From contig CM057461.1 in NCBI GenBank assembly GCA_030035585.1, positions 166,109,624 through 166,173,623 of the forward strand: DNA of 64,000 bases, given 5' to 3'. Below the pieces are notes generated by a model. That model was given only the letters and a program-made list of their open reading frames with translations, was not told the origin of the DNA and did no database searches. Positions 1 through 15,700 of this stretch are shown piece after piece. The stretch is from Dugong dugon. Taxonomy: Eukaryota; Chordata; Mammalia; Sirenia; Dugongidae. The stretch's first letter is position 1. Each line of letters starts with the position of its first letter. The translations under genes and the position numbers were made by a program.

Positions 1-423
1 GGTTTACAGAACAAATATTTTCTCATTAAACAGTCAGTACACATACTGCCCTATGACAATGGTTAACAACCCCACATGTCAACACTGTCCCTTCTCAACC
101 TTGGCTTCCCTAACACCAGCTTTCCTGTCCCCTCCTGCCTTCTAGTCCTTATCCCTGGAATGCTGTGCCTCATTAATCCTGTTTTGTTTTATGAGGCTGT
201 CCAATCCCTGGCTGAACGGTGAACCTCAGGAGTAACTTCACCACTGAGCTAAAAGGGTGTCCAGCGGACATACTCTCGGGGTTTCTCCAGTCTGTCAGGC
301 CAGACAGACTGGTCTTTTTTTGTGAGTTAGAATTTTGTTCTACATCCTTCTCCAGCTCTGTCCAGGACCCTCTGCTGTGATCCTGGTCAGAGCTATCAGT
401 GGTGGTAGCCAGGCACCATCTAG
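1..423 (-). mobile_element. L1 3' UTR fragment, cut by the window edge
   Basis: The reverse complement matches the L1 3' UTR copies at 15350-15880 and 50200-51768: the landmark about gggatcacaacagaggg, the ggagaaggatgtagaac string, the gggaacccaaggttgag string and the final atgagaaactattt module. The poly-A end lies beyond base 1. It is non-coding, inserted antisense to the window but sense to RAPH1, in the intron after the coiled-coil exon. Confidence 0.85.
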
Positions 424-698
424 TAAAGCATTATATATTTTTAAATTATAGTAACAGGTAAGATTACAATGGTAAGACTTTCTTTTTTTTAACTCTTTTA
501 GGAGAATTTAGAAATAACCAGAAAGTAAATTTTTTTTTATAATTCAGTTTATCTACAAAAAATACCACAAATGAAAACTACATTATTAGGAAGGAATAGC
601 CCTTTACCTCTTCACATTTTAGAGGTAAAATATATATGTAAACAAAACAACTCTTTAAAATGGAGAAAAATCCAAACCAGAAAAAGCCCACAAATCAC

Positions 699-776
699 CT
701 TTTTCACTTGTGCCTCTTTAATTTTCTCTAGGGCAACTCTGATCTTCTCAGCTTTCAGTTTTGCTGCCTGTTCTTC
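699..776 (-). CDS. RAPH1: RAPH1 fourth coding exon (residues 244-269), coiled coil before the RA domain
   Basis: The 78-bp exon is bounded by the acceptor gtgttcacag and the donor gtgatt. It encodes EEQAAKLKAEKIRVALEKIK then EAQVKK, exactly 26 codons in phase 0 at both ends. The heptad-like Lys/Glu/Ala/Leu pattern is the short coiled coil that precedes the Ras-association domain in lamellipodin and RIAM. It is too short to stand out as an open frame and was found by searching for the continuation of QPITE. The RA domain exon should be the next one, outside the window to the left. Confidence 0.94.
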
Positions 777-3700
777 CTGTGAACACAAAGCATTTCAGGT
801 AAACTAATGCTAAGGTGATGAGAATATCTGAGAAGTCTTTTAATCCTTAAGGATGCTCCCAGCATTGAATTTCACTAAGAATACAACTTCACACACATAT
901 ATAGAGCATATTTAAAAAATAACGCTGTTCACAAATTGAGACCAGATATATTGTAAAGAGAAGAACGTTTTTATAGATGCAGATGCAAAGACCTCTTATA
1001 ATAAGACTAGATACCATATTCTAGGGGAAAAAAATCTGTGATATGATAAATAATGAGTTTGATTCTGACAATCTAAAGCAGATGAATTTCAGGTTCAGGG
1101 GCAGGGGAGACATGAATGCCTAACAACCACTTGTAGATCCACCAATTTGTTATAATCCCCCAACTCTGAATTTATATCCCTCTCAAGGTATGTGCAATCT
1201 TTTGCATACTAATGTTTTGTTCTGTTACACTGAAAATGTATCACCATAAAAATATCTACAGTAAAACACACTATTTATTTGCAATCATATAAATACCCTT
1301 AATAAAAAATGTAGGCATGTTTTCATTAGTATACCAATACAAATAGAGGAAGCAGCTTCTATAGCCTAAGTTTTATTCTGCTTTGGCAATTCATAATATA
1401 ATCAATGTTTCACGTTAATAACAAATTTGTTCCTATTAATTAACTAAAAGGATTTTTAAAATGCTAAATATAATTTTCCAAATACTTAAATGCTAGAAAA
1501 CTTAGATTATAAATAGTAATGAAAATTATCAAGAACTAAAATATACTTAAAGCATTTGTCTATTGTCTTCCTAAAAAAATATACAGTACTCTTAATACCA
1601 GTACTTACTTGTAATCTCCAGCAATAGGCCATAATACACTGTAGCATTAATCTCCAATTGAAAAACAAAAACTCATGTGAAGTAAACCCTTTGCTTATAA
1701 AGTATTATTTTTTATTTTTAAGCTCTTGATTACTCTGGAAAATATCTAAGAAAAAATATAAGTTGCTATCCTATATATTTCTGTATTTAGTATAAGACTT
1801 AAAAAACAAAAGAAAAGCCTGATTATATCAGCCAAAATTTATCCACTTTGGGTTGTGATTAAAAAACACAATACATGTGTTATTCTTCCGTAAAAAGCTA
1901 AAGCTTCCAGGGCAAAAAAAAAAAAAAAAAAAAACTTGATTCATTTAGCAGATTTATTCACTGTTCTATTCCAAATTCTGTTGGCTTTCTTGTTTATGAA
2001 CTGCTTCTCTTTCCATTTCATTCTCTAGGCTATCTCCCCTCATTCCAAGCTTAGTGTTTACTACTGTGTTGAACAGTGAAGAAAACAGTGGTTAGGGAAG
2101 GCAGTGGTCTTGTTTACCAGAAATGTGATCCCTTTCAATGAAAGGAGCCAGTGAATTAACATAATGACCAAGGTCTTGAAATACTATCTGTACACCCAAT
2201 TAGGCAGAGAACAAAGCACTTTATTTTAACAATGGAGAGGGGTAAGACTTGATTCATATACTATTACAGATATATTCCTTTGACTAAAAAATTGATCATC
2301 CTTTTTCTAGTTACTCCTTTATGCAAATAAACAAATGACGATTACTAGCATTTTCTAGTGGTTTTTTATGAAATCAGTTACTTGACAATTTTTTTGGAGA
2401 AGAAAGAGGGAAGCGGAAGTTTTACAAGTCTTTTCTCAATGGGATAAATGATCTTATATTCCTCATGGCTCATCTGCCACATCTTTACATTGGCATGAAC
2501 GGCAATTACAGAGAAGAAAAATTTACCAAAGCATATTTTCAAGTTTCATTTCACATCCCTGATAAGTAAATTTAAACCTCAAAGTCTAATGAGGAAAAAC
2601 TGGTATGTAGGATCAATGCTTTCTGTATTTGGAATATAAACATGAGCTTCTAAAAGACCTATTTTTTATGATATAATTTATCTTCAGAAGTTTAAAAAAG
2701 TTTTAGAGATGTCGGCAAAGCCAAAAAAAAATTTAAGGAAAAAAATATGTAAGAATTTAAACACTGCATTCTTGTTACTTGATTATCAATTAAAAAACAG
2801 TATGTTCATACTCCCATTTTGTTTTCTTATAATATTATTTGCCAAGTATAATAGAACACTACCTGTGCTATCTTTTGAAGCAACTGACATAAAAAGTCAT
2901 TCAATTACAGGATTAACTTAAACTCACAGATCAGTTTCTGTTCCACAGGCTAAGAGAAAAAAAGCTCACACACTGGAAGAAAAGATTAAACAAAGAGACA
3001 TGTGCAATCAGTCAACATGCATTAAACCAATTAGATTTCCTAACTGTCAATACGAAACAATTTTTGTGGAAAGCAACTAGGTGGGGCTGTCTTAACAAAT
3101 CCAAATTCAGCTATTCTTCCCTTTGATCAAAATGCTACTATGTAAATAAAAACTATGTAAATAACTAAAAAGACTATGTAATAACTATGTAAATTGCTGT
3201 GTTAAAACTGTATCAAATTCAAATTAAGAGCTATTTGTTTCATCTCAACCTAGGCAAATTTTTTTAAAGAGTATTCTCTGTTTATTACAAGGGTAATCTT
3301 TGCTAGCAGCATTTTGAAGAAACAGAAGTGACTGAGATACCTCTAATAATCACAGTCTGAATTATCAGCACTGTAACAAAACTGGAAATGAAAATATTTA
3401 CATCAAATTGCAGATTCATAGTATTTTATCCTGGGGCACGGTGGTTAAGGGCTTGGCTGCTAACCAAAAGGCTGAATCCATTAGCTGCTCCTTGGAAACC
3501 CTATAGGGCAGTTCTACTCTGTTCTACAAGGTCGCTATGAGTCGGAATTGACTCTATGGCAACAGGTCTGGTTTTTCTTGGTTTGAGGGAAATAAATTCT
3601 CTTCCCCAGAAAGTTAGATTTTATCTACTACATTTAAGCCATAGCCATGTCTATTATCCATAACAACCTAGGAAAGGAAAAAAAATGTTTCAAGCTCACA

Positions 3701-6700
3701 GTGTGTGCAATACAGGACAGATCAATTAATCTTTGCTGATGTGTTTAGATAATATACTTGGAAGATCTCCAACAGTTTCTTTATAAATGTAAATCTATGT
3801 TCAGTGTCTGCAGCCCAAATTCAGTACAAAGGACAAAGCTTTATTTAATCTCATATTCTCTCTCTCTGTTTAAAGCTTGACAACTCATGGTCTTAAATCT
3901 CCTGCCCCTTATTTTTTGATTATCCCTTTTTTCATGATGTTTGTCCCACAACCATCTGAAACAAAAGTAAAAGATCCTTCACACATATAAAAACTTTCTC
4001 TCCTACCCCTTCTCTTAAAAAGAGAAAGAGACAACCCATTTTCTACCTGAAATACTCCTGTGTGGCTATCAATGACCATCAAATGCCAAGTCTCCTCGAA
4101 TTTACATAAAGGACAAAAACTAGGTGAAGATCTTATGATTAAATGAAAGCCAATGCTGTGGTTACAAAGTGTTAGAACATTCTCTTTAGTGTAAAAATCA
4201 GAATACTTAGAGAGTTACAGTTGCTAAGACATGGCTAGTAAATTCCTTCAACTCATTATTAAGGCTTGGTGGTTCTGAACACATCTGACTGAAATTAAGG
4301 AGCTAAACAATAGTTAGCAGTTTCTTCAGAGTCTAGTTTATTTCACAGATTACAATAATACAAAGTTATGTTAATTGAAATGATTCAAATAGAACTTGGA
4401 CTGATATAAGTAGTTGAATGCCCATTAAATGCACTAATCTGCTTAGAACCAAAAAATAACTAGTTCATTTTATTTCCCCTGAAGAAATAATGAAATTATA
4501 AACTCTCAGTGAAAAGAGAACTAACATTAACTGAACACCTAAAACTTTGCACACACTACGAGGCATGTTTCACAGAGTATCTCATTTAATCCTCAACAAT
4601 AATTCAAGGACAATATTATTATTATATCCATTGTACAGATTAACTCAGGCTTAGAAAAATTCTTTCCAAGATTACACAGGTAGTTACCAAATAAACTAAC
4701 TGCTCTTTCTACCATAGTGTCATGGTCCCTTTTGTCCTTAAGGGTTATTATAGCTTAAACTTTGGTACTAGCAAATAAAAATTACTTGTCAAAAACCAAA
4801 GGTTTTCAGTAATACAACAGCAGTTTTATAACTTCTCTGAAGCAAAGAAAATGGCAGTTAACATTACAGCAGTTCTCAAAACTCTGATGATCACTAAAGG
4901 ACCCTGATTTTGACAGATGTTTGTTGAGACTATGTGCTGGGCTTGGTTTTGGGTTCAGAAATACAGAGCTCCTGCTCTCATACAGTTTATATTTAATGAG
5001 AGAGAGAAGACAATTAATAAATAGATGTGTAATACAATGTCAGTTAGTGATAAGTCCTATAGGCAGAAAAATAAAGCAGGGTAAAGGAGTGAAGAGTGAC
5101 GAAGACCACTTTATTGTATCAGACTGGGAGGTCAGGGAAGCCCTTTAGAATAGCACTCAGAGATTAAAGGGCATCAGATTAGCAATGTGGCCTTTGCCCA
5201 CTGCTTCCATTTATGGTGACATAGTCCTCTGCTGGCACTGCTGCCACTCCTAGAAGAGACTGGTTGATTCCCTAGGTTAGAACTGGATGTGGGATAGTTA
5301 TTCCATTAACAGTGGTATAGTGACAACCGGATCAGTGATTAAAAAAAAAAAAAAAAATTCTTTTGCTTTTTGGGCTAAAGCACAGTGCTTCTGTGTTCAT
5401 TTTATGAGTGCTACATCGTCCTAGTTTGGAAGAGTACAGGCTCTACTGTTTTCATCAGGCATATTAGGAAAGAGGTCAATAACTACAGCACCATGCTCTT
5501 TGAGTAAAGGGAGCCATACAGCAACAAAGATGGCACATAAAAGGTGTGCAGTACTCATTTTAGCTTCAAAACAGCCAGGTGCTCTGGTACAGAGGGCACT
5601 GACATCAGTCCAAGAACTAAAGTTCACTTGGGAGGCCCCTGCAGTTTAGGTTGCCGAGGAATATCTGCTACTTTCTCCTTGACTCCATCCCCACCCCAAT
5701 CTACTTTTTAGGTCCTATGCTACTGAATCACATTCCTGACCAAATTTCTTGTTGCATTTAAGCAAAGTAGTATATACGAGGTAGCTAGAGCCAGATGTTG
5801 GCCACACACACCAATGCCACCACTTAGATAACGGGAGAAGAGACAGCCAGGGCAGGAATGGCTCTGATATCGCTGTCAGTATCATCGCTTGGGCAGAAGG
5901 AGATGAGAAGTTACTAACTACATTTACCCAAAACTTGCAAAGAACAACTCTCCCTGTGGTGAGAACTTTGTTTTGTTCACTGCCATATTTCCAGTGCTGT
6001 AAACACTGTCTGGCACGTAGTAGTTAGTAAATATTTGTTGAATGAAGTTATTCTCTTTAATAGTTTCTAACTGCATTTGGAGAAAAACAGAAGTTCCTTA
6101 GCATGGCTTGAATGACCTGGCTCCTGCCTACCTCTCCAAACCCAGAGCAAGACACTGGGACCTTCACTCAACTATGGAGGCTCCAGCAACATGGTCTTTT
6201 TTCAGTTTCTCAAACATGCCAAGCTCTTTCCTCCTTTGGCTTGTCTACATGGAATGCTCCTCAACTACCTCCAGGCTGGCTTCTTTTCATCCTTCAGGCT
6301 TCAGCTTACATGTCACCTTAAGAGGGCTTCTTTGATCTCACCGTCTAAACTAAATGTACCCCTTGTCTTCTCTCCAGTATTCTCTACTGCTCTACTTTGT
6401 TTCCTTCATAGCATCTAACATGATGTAGACTTTTTTTTTTTTTACATTTGCTTATTATTGTTTATTATCTATCTTCGTAAGTAGGCTATGAGCTCAACAG
6501 GGTAAGGAATATGTCCATCTTATACAATACTGTATCCCAGCATCTAGCACAGTAAAAGGCTCAATAAATATTTGTTGGATAAATACAACAAAAAGTGTAA
6601 AATGTTAAAACTTAGTCTGAGAGGAGTTACCAAGTGGACTGGCGAAAGGACAGGTGACAACAGACAACTGTAGTAGCTCAGTAAGAGCTAAGAGCCTGTA

Positions 6701-9700
6701 TTAGAGTGGTGCAACAGGAATGACATGAGTGAGGGCAATAAATAGGCAGATTACGGCAAGGTTCATTAGATGTTTGAGACAGTAAGTTAAAGAAAGGCAC
6801 CAAGGGCTTAAACCTGGGTACCTGGGAGAATGGCAGCATCCCGACAGAGACAGAAATGTCAAAGAATACGATGGATACACACTGTGGGGCTCTACGGAGA
6901 GTGTGGGTAAGTAAGCAAAAGACCCATGGGATCTGAGGTGCTGGTGAGGTGCTGACAGTCTTCCGGAAATGCTTAATAGCTATCTGGAAATGTGGTGCTT
7001 TCAGGGAAACAGATCTGATCTACAGCAGAGATCCTAGGTGAAGCTACGAGTGTGAACTCCAGGAAGAGAGAGAGCAACTAGAGACAAAGACAGCTGAGGA
7101 AAAGCAAGAATAACTTTGTTATAGTTACGAGGTACATGGCTACAACCTGCTTAGACATCCATACTTCCCTGATCTTTAAGATTCTACCCCTATTCCTAGA
7201 TCTACCTTAAAGAGAGAAACTCAGGCAAGAAAAAGGGTCTGATTGCTGACTTTTGTCAAAGGGTCTTCTCTTTGAACTGCTTCTCAGGGGAGATTTTAAA
7301 AATAACTTTTATCTTCTTTCACAAGTTTCCAAGGTTAGGAAGAAATGGATTAAACAAACAAAACAAAACACCTCAAATACGATAATAACAACTTAGACAT
7401 TACCTGCAATTACTATCATATTCTTCAGAAACTATCCATAATCAAGTCTGACATTCTTAAATTTAACACTATTTAAATAAAATAATGAAGACATGATTTG
7501 AAAAGAAAAAAATCTATTCAGCTTTTCTATCCTATAATTCCTTCGTTAATGATGACAATGGCTAAAAGGTTTTAAACTGACATAAAATACCAGCCAAAAG
7601 AAAATCCAGCTGGACTCATTCAAACCATTCAGAGGGTAGAGAGAACCAAGAAGTCAAAATTGTAGCATTTTCTTCCAATTTGATTAAGCTAATGTAAACC
7701 AAGATTCTGTTTATGTAAGTAAATGTTTTAATTAAACAAGGTGATGATAATACTAACAAGGATTAGAAAGCAAAGTTTGCTAAAGAAACTCACAGTATGG
7801 ACAATTATTAGTAGTTAAAGTTAAAATTAAAGCAATGTTTTTTAAGACCTTAAAGTGCAATACAAATGAAATTGGAAAAAAAAAGCAACATACTTGGGAG
7901 ACTGTCAGGCATTTACAAAAGTTTAAGACTAGTGAAAATTACTGAAAATATTTTTTTCTCTCAATATTTTTCTAATAGTATTATCAGTAAATAACTACCT
8001 TCACTAAGAGACAAAGTACCTCTATCAAGGACAAAGATGCTGCAATAAGAAAGCAATAATCTGAGAGCACAATCAAAAACAGAAATTATATTCTACCTAC
8101 AAGGCAATAAATAGTTACATGCAGGTGGACAGTAGGAGTATCACCTTGGTCAGCAAATGAGAAGGTTTTCCTGCAATGTTTCTCAGAAGAAGGGAGGTTT
8201 CCCTGTCCAGATAGGAGTGCTTATGCAGGAAAAGAGAGAAAAAAACAAAAACAAAAAAGGCAACAGAAGTCAGTGGAGGTTTTATGTGTTTAAAATATAA
8301 AGTAGACAAAGCAAGAATGATTCTCTATAATTAATCTCAAATCTTTTTCCTACACTAGTGAAACATGTCCACATAGAAAAAAAAATTTTAAAGGTGGTAA
8401 GGAGGGAGGCAAAGACACCATCTATGCCAGCAGGTGTGTCCTAGCAGACCCCTATCAGTCCCTCACTTTTGGGAACATGGATAATACACTGCAAGGATTA
8501 CAGGGCCAGTTTGCTTTTTTAGGGCAGTGTTTGTGGGTGCTGTATACACAGCACAAATAAATGTGTTGAAGAAGACCAAAAACTGAACATATTCCTTCTT
8601 GTTAAAGTCTATATAAGACCTATATAGCTTTAAATACTATTTTTTGGGTAAGAATAGAATAAGACTATATAATTTGTAAAACTGGTACAAGTATTTTTGA
8701 CCAATTCAATCATAGCTGCATCAAGAAGTAAAATTCTATAAATATTTTTCCTAAAGGACATCACCCACTTTCAGTAAAATTTTCTTAATTCACTCAATAT
8801 GTATGAATATGGCTTACTAATAGGACTGTGCTGCAAGTGAAGGATTTCCATAGCAAATTAATATGGACAATATATTAAGTGTTGTTCCCTTAAATAGGCT
8901 AAACTGACTGGAAGCACTTAACATATTTTCATAAAAAATGAACTGTGAATAATATAGTCCCTGACTACCCTTTTCCCCCTTTAAAAGAACCTCAATAACA
9001 CCTTGTAAGGCAAGTTTGTGCAATTGTATTTGTCCTTATAGAGAACTGTAATATACATGTAATTCAGGCTTGCCTGTCTCTGAATAATTCTGAATTATTA
9101 TCTAATTTTTTTAATGCTAGGCAGCTACTAATCACCATTAAAAACAAGGCATGACACAGCTGAGTGGAGTTTATAGAAAACATTCTACAGTGTTATATTT
9201 TATAAACATAACTGTATATCAAACAAATCCTTTGGAAAGAAACTTATTAAATATGAAATCAGCACCCACTTTCAGAAAATACATTGTCACAGATGATAAA
9301 CACACTTCAAGATTAGAAACACTGTTACAGAAAATACCATTAACTTCATCTTTGCTCATACCTACACTATGCTGTGTTGTGTTTCCTACAAGTATTTCAT
9401 TGTCTGTGTATCTTTAGCTTTGTTCTATTTCAAAATGAGCCTTACAAACACACCTGCCCCGTACGCCTCCACCCAAACAAATCAACAAAAACCTAAAATT
9501 AAAAAAAAAAGGACATATCCACCAAGATTAGAACTAAAAAGTTCAAACAATAATAACAGAAAATTATCCTAGGTCCTCATTTACCTAGATGGTATAGTTG
9601 TCCTAAAGGTAAAGATTACTTGGCTCATCCAGAAAGACAATACGTAAGCAGAAATTTCTGAAAATTCAATTTAATTTGAGGTTAACAATCAGCTAAGAAT

Positions 9701-12700
9701 CAGGGAGAAAATTGGAAAGAACAAAGAATGAAAAGGACAATTAAAAAGAGTAACTAAAACTTTCACTGTTCTTATTCCCATTCATTTTTTGCCATTCACA
9801 CCTAATGGGGAAAAAAATACATTCTTACACAAATGTTACGTAAAACACAGAAAATAATTTCTTGAAACGCTACTCTTAAGCTTTTATCTTACTCATAAAG
9901 ACTACTTCCTCAGAAAAAAGTACCCCACTATGTAGAATAAAAAATAATAAATCTGCTTCAGGCCAGCAAAACAAACTATGATTTGGCAAACATAATTATG
10001 GACAATATATTCAAGTTTAAGCTTAAAAAAAAAAAAACCTTATAAGATTTAATCAGTCCTCAAACTGAAGTCACCTAGAGACTTCAAGTCACTAAAAAAA
10101 CTTTTCAAAATCGGTAAGAGGCAATGATATTCAACTGTATTTGTTTAAAGACTCAGAAGTAGAAAGTTATCCATTTAAAAATATTAAAAGGTTTAAATAG
10201 CTTAAAGTAAAAAAAGAAGGGTAATCATTATGGATGGTGACCCAAAAATATGCTAAATCTAAAAAATGAGACCACAAACAGTAGTTACACATGACCATAA
10301 TTTACAATCATTTGTGCTTAGAACAGTCATGTAGCTATTCACTGCTTATTCACTAGCAGGGCAGGTGCCCAGGTCTCCGCCCTCTGTCTAAACCACAGGT
10401 ATCTGTAGCAGAAAGAAAGAATGTCTACAAATCAGAAGCAGGAAACTCCTTCCTTCAAATAAATGCCTTACTTTATCTATCTTCCCCCACTGATGCCAGT
10501 CATACATTGCTCCTAGAATTCCTGGCTCCTCCAAAAGAAGGGGGAGTGGTGGTGGGAAACTGGTACTGGAGAAAGATTCAAGACAGATATGAAGAGAGGT
10601 ATACAGCTGGATGATTGAGAAGAGTAAAAGACAAAAAGAGCTTGGGGCATATCGTCCAATCAGTCGTGGTATGTGTTGCTGCTAACAAAAATGCACATAG
10701 CTTTATATAAATAGGGTTTTCTTATATTTTCTTCCATTCACTACTATGAACACAATGCCTTATTTTTAATCTATTTCACTCCCTTCTTCATTTTTTCTCT
10801 TCCTTTCATTTATTCAACTGCATATATAGGTTCCACCTTTGATCCTAGAACCACAGGAGATACAAAGGTGACCCAGCTATGCATTCTTTGCCCTCACAGA
10901 GTTTAGAGTCCAGTAGGGAGATACTGACAAGCAAAAACAGGGAATTACAGTACAGTGTGTTAGGTGGTATGGGAAATAGGAGGTGAGCACCCAACCAAGA
11001 TTAGGAGTTCAGTAAAGTATCTCTGAAAAAGCCTAAAAGAGGATGAATAAGAGGCAGCTGGGGGAGGGAGTAGAGACGGAGCAAATAAAGAGATATTTGA
11101 GACCAGAAGTCCTTACAGGGGGAGGTAATGCCCTTAAACAAGCATTTAATAAAATGTTGGGGACATTTTGGGTTGTTACAATGAAGGGTGGGGTGTGTGT
11201 GTAACTGGTGAGGCTAGATGCCTGCACATTATAACAACTAAAAAAGGTCCCACATTCCATGTGATTTTTTCAATGACCCTATATGGAAAATCATATAGGT
11301 GGGAAGTCATGTTTATAATTATCTGAGCTTAAAACTTAACTAACTTTATTTATATATAAACACGAAGTATTTTTGTATAATTTTAACATTCAATGAATTT
11401 TCCAGGAATGTTACTACCATGTAACATAAATCAAGGGAATTCTGCACTTTCTTTTGTTCAGAACTTTACCAAGAGTTGTTCATAATGCTGGAAAATCATT
11501 GCACCTTGCTTGAGGTAAGAATTTTCTCTGTCACATGCAAGCAAATGACAGGAGAAATTTGGAATTCCTTTTAACAGAATTAAGAACCAAATACTATTAA
11601 ATTAATAAAAACATAAAATAAAGACATTTCAGAGTTTCATTAAAGATTCATTCAAAGACTTTAAAAACATTTCATATTATTGTTGTCTTACTTAAAGTAT
11701 CTTCACCACAATGAGAAATCTATATTGTAAAAAATCAAATTTCAAAATTATTTTATCACTACCAAGTCCCATGTTATAATTCAGGGAATGATTCTGTCAC
11801 TATAATTATAAATAAGACTCATCTCATTTGCAACAATTTTGTACTTCCCCATTTTCTCTACTTTGGCAGTCTAATTTGCCTTAGCACATTATTCCTACTT
11901 CAGTTAAGGCTCTATCCCTTTTTCTCTTGCCACATACAGGTGCATCTTGTCTGTTATTATTATAACACATTTAATTCTGGGGTCCACCCGTATTTCTGCT
12001 CTTCTCTTTTCTCTTAAATCAAAAGGTTTACATTGTAAGTGGGTGCAGGGTTTGACTATTTCATTATGTCTTTTAATACAGTGGTGGCCAAGCATAGATT
12101 TATTATAAATTATTTTTCTTTTATTTCTCCTTCATATTAAGAGTCAGGGTATTAAATTCATTTAAAAATCATATATGTAGGTAGGTTGTATTATTATCTA
12201 CGAATTTCATTTAGGATAGTAAAGATCTGCTATAAAAAGGGGGTGTTAGATCTGAAAGGATTGAGAACCATTGTTTGGGCAGAAGAAACAAGCAGATGAC
12301 AGGACAAGTATTACAGTAAGTGTGGCTGATGCTTAAGACTGTTGGGGGAGTGGTTAGTGATGAGAGTAGGGAAGTGGTTTTCATGCTGTAAGATATAACC
12401 CACTAGTGGGTTGTGAAATGAATTCACTGGTTTACTATCAGCATTTGAAAAGGATAGGAAAAATGAAAGGAGGAGGAAAAAGGGAAGGAAAGCAAGACGG
12501 AAAGAAGGTCAGAGGGAGAAAATCTGATTCGGTTGGTCTGGGATGGGGAGGGTCAGGGATTTTTTTTTTTAAATAATTCTTCATAGATGACTCTGAAGCA
12601 ACACTGTCCAATGGAAATATAATACAAGCTACAAATGTAATCTAAAATTTCCTAGTAGGAACATAAAAAAAAAAAAAAAACTAAAAAAGTTTTTAAATGG

Positions 12701-15700
12701 TAAAATAAACACCTTTTATTTAAATGAAAATATTATGATTTCAATAAGTAATCAATACAAAAAATATTAATGAGATAGTTTACATTCTTCTTTTTTTCCA
12801 TACTAAGTCTTTGAAAACCAGCATGCATTTTATCCTTACAGCACATCTCAATTCAGATGAGCCACACTTCAAGTGCTTAAGAGCCACATGTGGCTAGTGG
12901 CTACAGTAAGGACAGCGCAGCTTGGAGGCATCCAGATTTGTCAACCAGTCAGCAGGAGATGCATTTTTAAAGAAGGAAACAGGTTTTCAGTGAAGCATCA
13001 GTACAGAAGAGTCACTCTACTTGATACCCCCATTCTGAAGAACAGCTAAATCTTTTAATATCTTACAAAAATTTAAGAAAGCCTTTAATTCTAGAATATA
13101 AAAAGAAAGCACGTGATTTGATGTTCCACTACAAAATTTCTCTACCTCAGATACACTATCACCTATATAATCTTAACACGAATATTGATATTCAATGGTA
13201 CCATATCATAAAGTTCCTCGTTTATTTTTAAGTCTGGTTAAATTTTTATAACTGAGGCATATGAAAAGAGGTTTCATTATCAGTAGTTCTAACGAATGCA
13301 TTCCTCTTCACTGATATTTAAGTAGTCCCATGGGCATGTCTGCGTAACTTACAGGTGTCAGCTCAGCCTGTTCTTCTGTGAAGTCAGTATGATGCTTGGC
13401 CTGCTTGCTGGGACATCTCAGAGAAATAGCATGCTGTGAAAATGCAGGAAGGAAGAAAATGATAGGTAAAGGAGGTGGAAAAAGGCAGCTCTCGTTATCA
13501 TGCAGGAAGAAGAGAAAAAGATTACTGAAATGAATTGTTAAAATAGTAATGAAAGTTGCATGCAATTAAACTTCATTTTTTTTATGCAAAAATAAAAAAG
13601 GTAAGAACCAGATGATCCTAACCCTTGATAATTTAAGGATAATCTCACTCTACTTCTGGACACTAGAGCACCACAGAGAATATGCTGTTGAACCTCAGCT
13701 GGGCCTTGACCACTGCTTGGCAGCTCTTATAATCTTTTCCCCTCAATCCCTAAGCCATCCTCTCAAAGCCTGTTTCAAGTAGTCTCCACTTCCTTCAAGC
13801 TTTTAACTCCAACCTTCCCCCTCTTCATATAATTTCATCTCCCTCCATTACTAAGAAAACTACATCCATCTATCAAGAGGATCTTCATCACTAGAAGGTA
13901 TCCTGTAACTATATCCGCGTTCTCATCCTTCTCTCTAGTTCTACATGAATATTAAGCTTTTTCTTCCAAAGTAAACATGGTCTAGATCCCAACCATTCCC
14001 TCTCCAATCTATCTCAGATACTCTACTAGTCCCTTAGGGAAAGTGGGGAAGGACAGAAAAACATTCAATTATTTTGGGTACCCTCCTCTTGTTAAATTAT
14101 TTTCTCCTTTCCACTGCTAAATTTACTGAATTCATACAATAGTGGACCTCCTCTACTTCTTAGCCACTTACTTACCCCTTAGTCCCTTGCAATCTAGTGT
14201 CAATCTTTCTTCCCCAGCCTTTATCCTTTGAGGTATAATGCATTCCCAAAATCATCAATGATCTTTAACTAGGAGGGTTTTCTGTCCTTGCTATCATAGT
14301 ACCATAATGCATTGAAATTGCCTGTCTGGTTGCCTGTATCTATACTTCCACATGCACTAAATTATAACCCCATAAGGACATTTATGTACTGTATTCACAG
14401 TTTTATCCCTTACAACCCAGCTCAGTGCCTAGGCACTGAAATATTTATGGGATGTATGAATAACTGACTATTTCTTCTTGGCCTTCATGCTCAGCCAGAT
14501 CATGACTGTCTTTTGCTTTTCCCTATCTGCATTTGCTCCTTAAACAGATTCCGTAGCACTGCTTTAGCTATTATGTCAACGGGAAAACTATCAAATCTAG
14601 TATCTCTAATATACATATTCTCAGGAAATAAAGACTTAAGAATTATGGGCTACAGGGACATAATAAGTGCAACCAATTCTCAAATGGTTCAGAAAAAAAA
14701 GGTGTATATATATAGATAGAGAAATGATAAAGTAAATGTGGCAAAATGTTATGAATCAGTGAAACTGGGCAATGAGTTTTAGGAGTTCTTTGTATTATTC
14801 TTTCAACTTTTTCTAAGTTTGACATTATTTCAAAATAAAAAGTTTTTTAAAAATCTATTTTCACTATATTCAATCTCATATAAGCTTACATCATATATTT
14901 CCAAATGCTTACCAGTTAAATAAAATTAAAAAATCTAGATCTAAAGTAGTCAACAAGAGATGACTGCCTATGTGCCATATAAAGCAGTATGATGAAACAC
15001 TATATAGTGGTAAAAATTCAACATATCCTTACCAAAATGAATATATGAAGTGACGAAAACAATACAAAATAGTATATATGCAAACAAAGATTAAACTTAA
15101 TTTATGCTGTTACATTAATAAAGATGAAAAGGGATATGGAATAATAGTTTATTTAATGTTAATTAGGTTTCTTTTCCGTAAGGTACTAAATATTTCCCTA
15201 CCAAAAAATCTGTTATCCCAAAACTTAATCTTTACCTACTCTTCATCACTACTTTCATAAATCTAAAAGCTATACTTAAAACACCTAAGAAAAATGAATT
15301 TGATGGTCAATTTTCCACATAAATTTTGCTCTAGACTTTCTCAGGCCCCCCCAGACACCGTTTTAGCTCAGTGGTGAAGTTACCTCCGAGGTTCACTGTT
15401 CAGCCTGGGAGTGGACAGCCCCGTAAAACCAAATGAGACTAACGAGGTACAGGAGTCCAGTGACAAGGGCCAGAAGGCAGAAGGGGACAAAGAAGCTGGT
15501 GATAGGGAACCCAAGGTTGAGTAAGGATACTGTTGATGTGTTGAGGTTGTTAACCATTGTCATAGGGCAACATTTGTAGTAACTGTTAAATGAGAAACTA
15601 TTTTGTTCTGTAAGCCTTCACCTTAAGTGAGAATCACAGCACAACTGGAAGAGCGTAGTCAATGTCACTGAACTGTGCATGTAGAAATTTTTGAAATGGT

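Noticed and set aside
6108-6418. Three overlapping short frames on plus
   Set aside because: They are frames of an L2 3' region, with no protein homology of their own.
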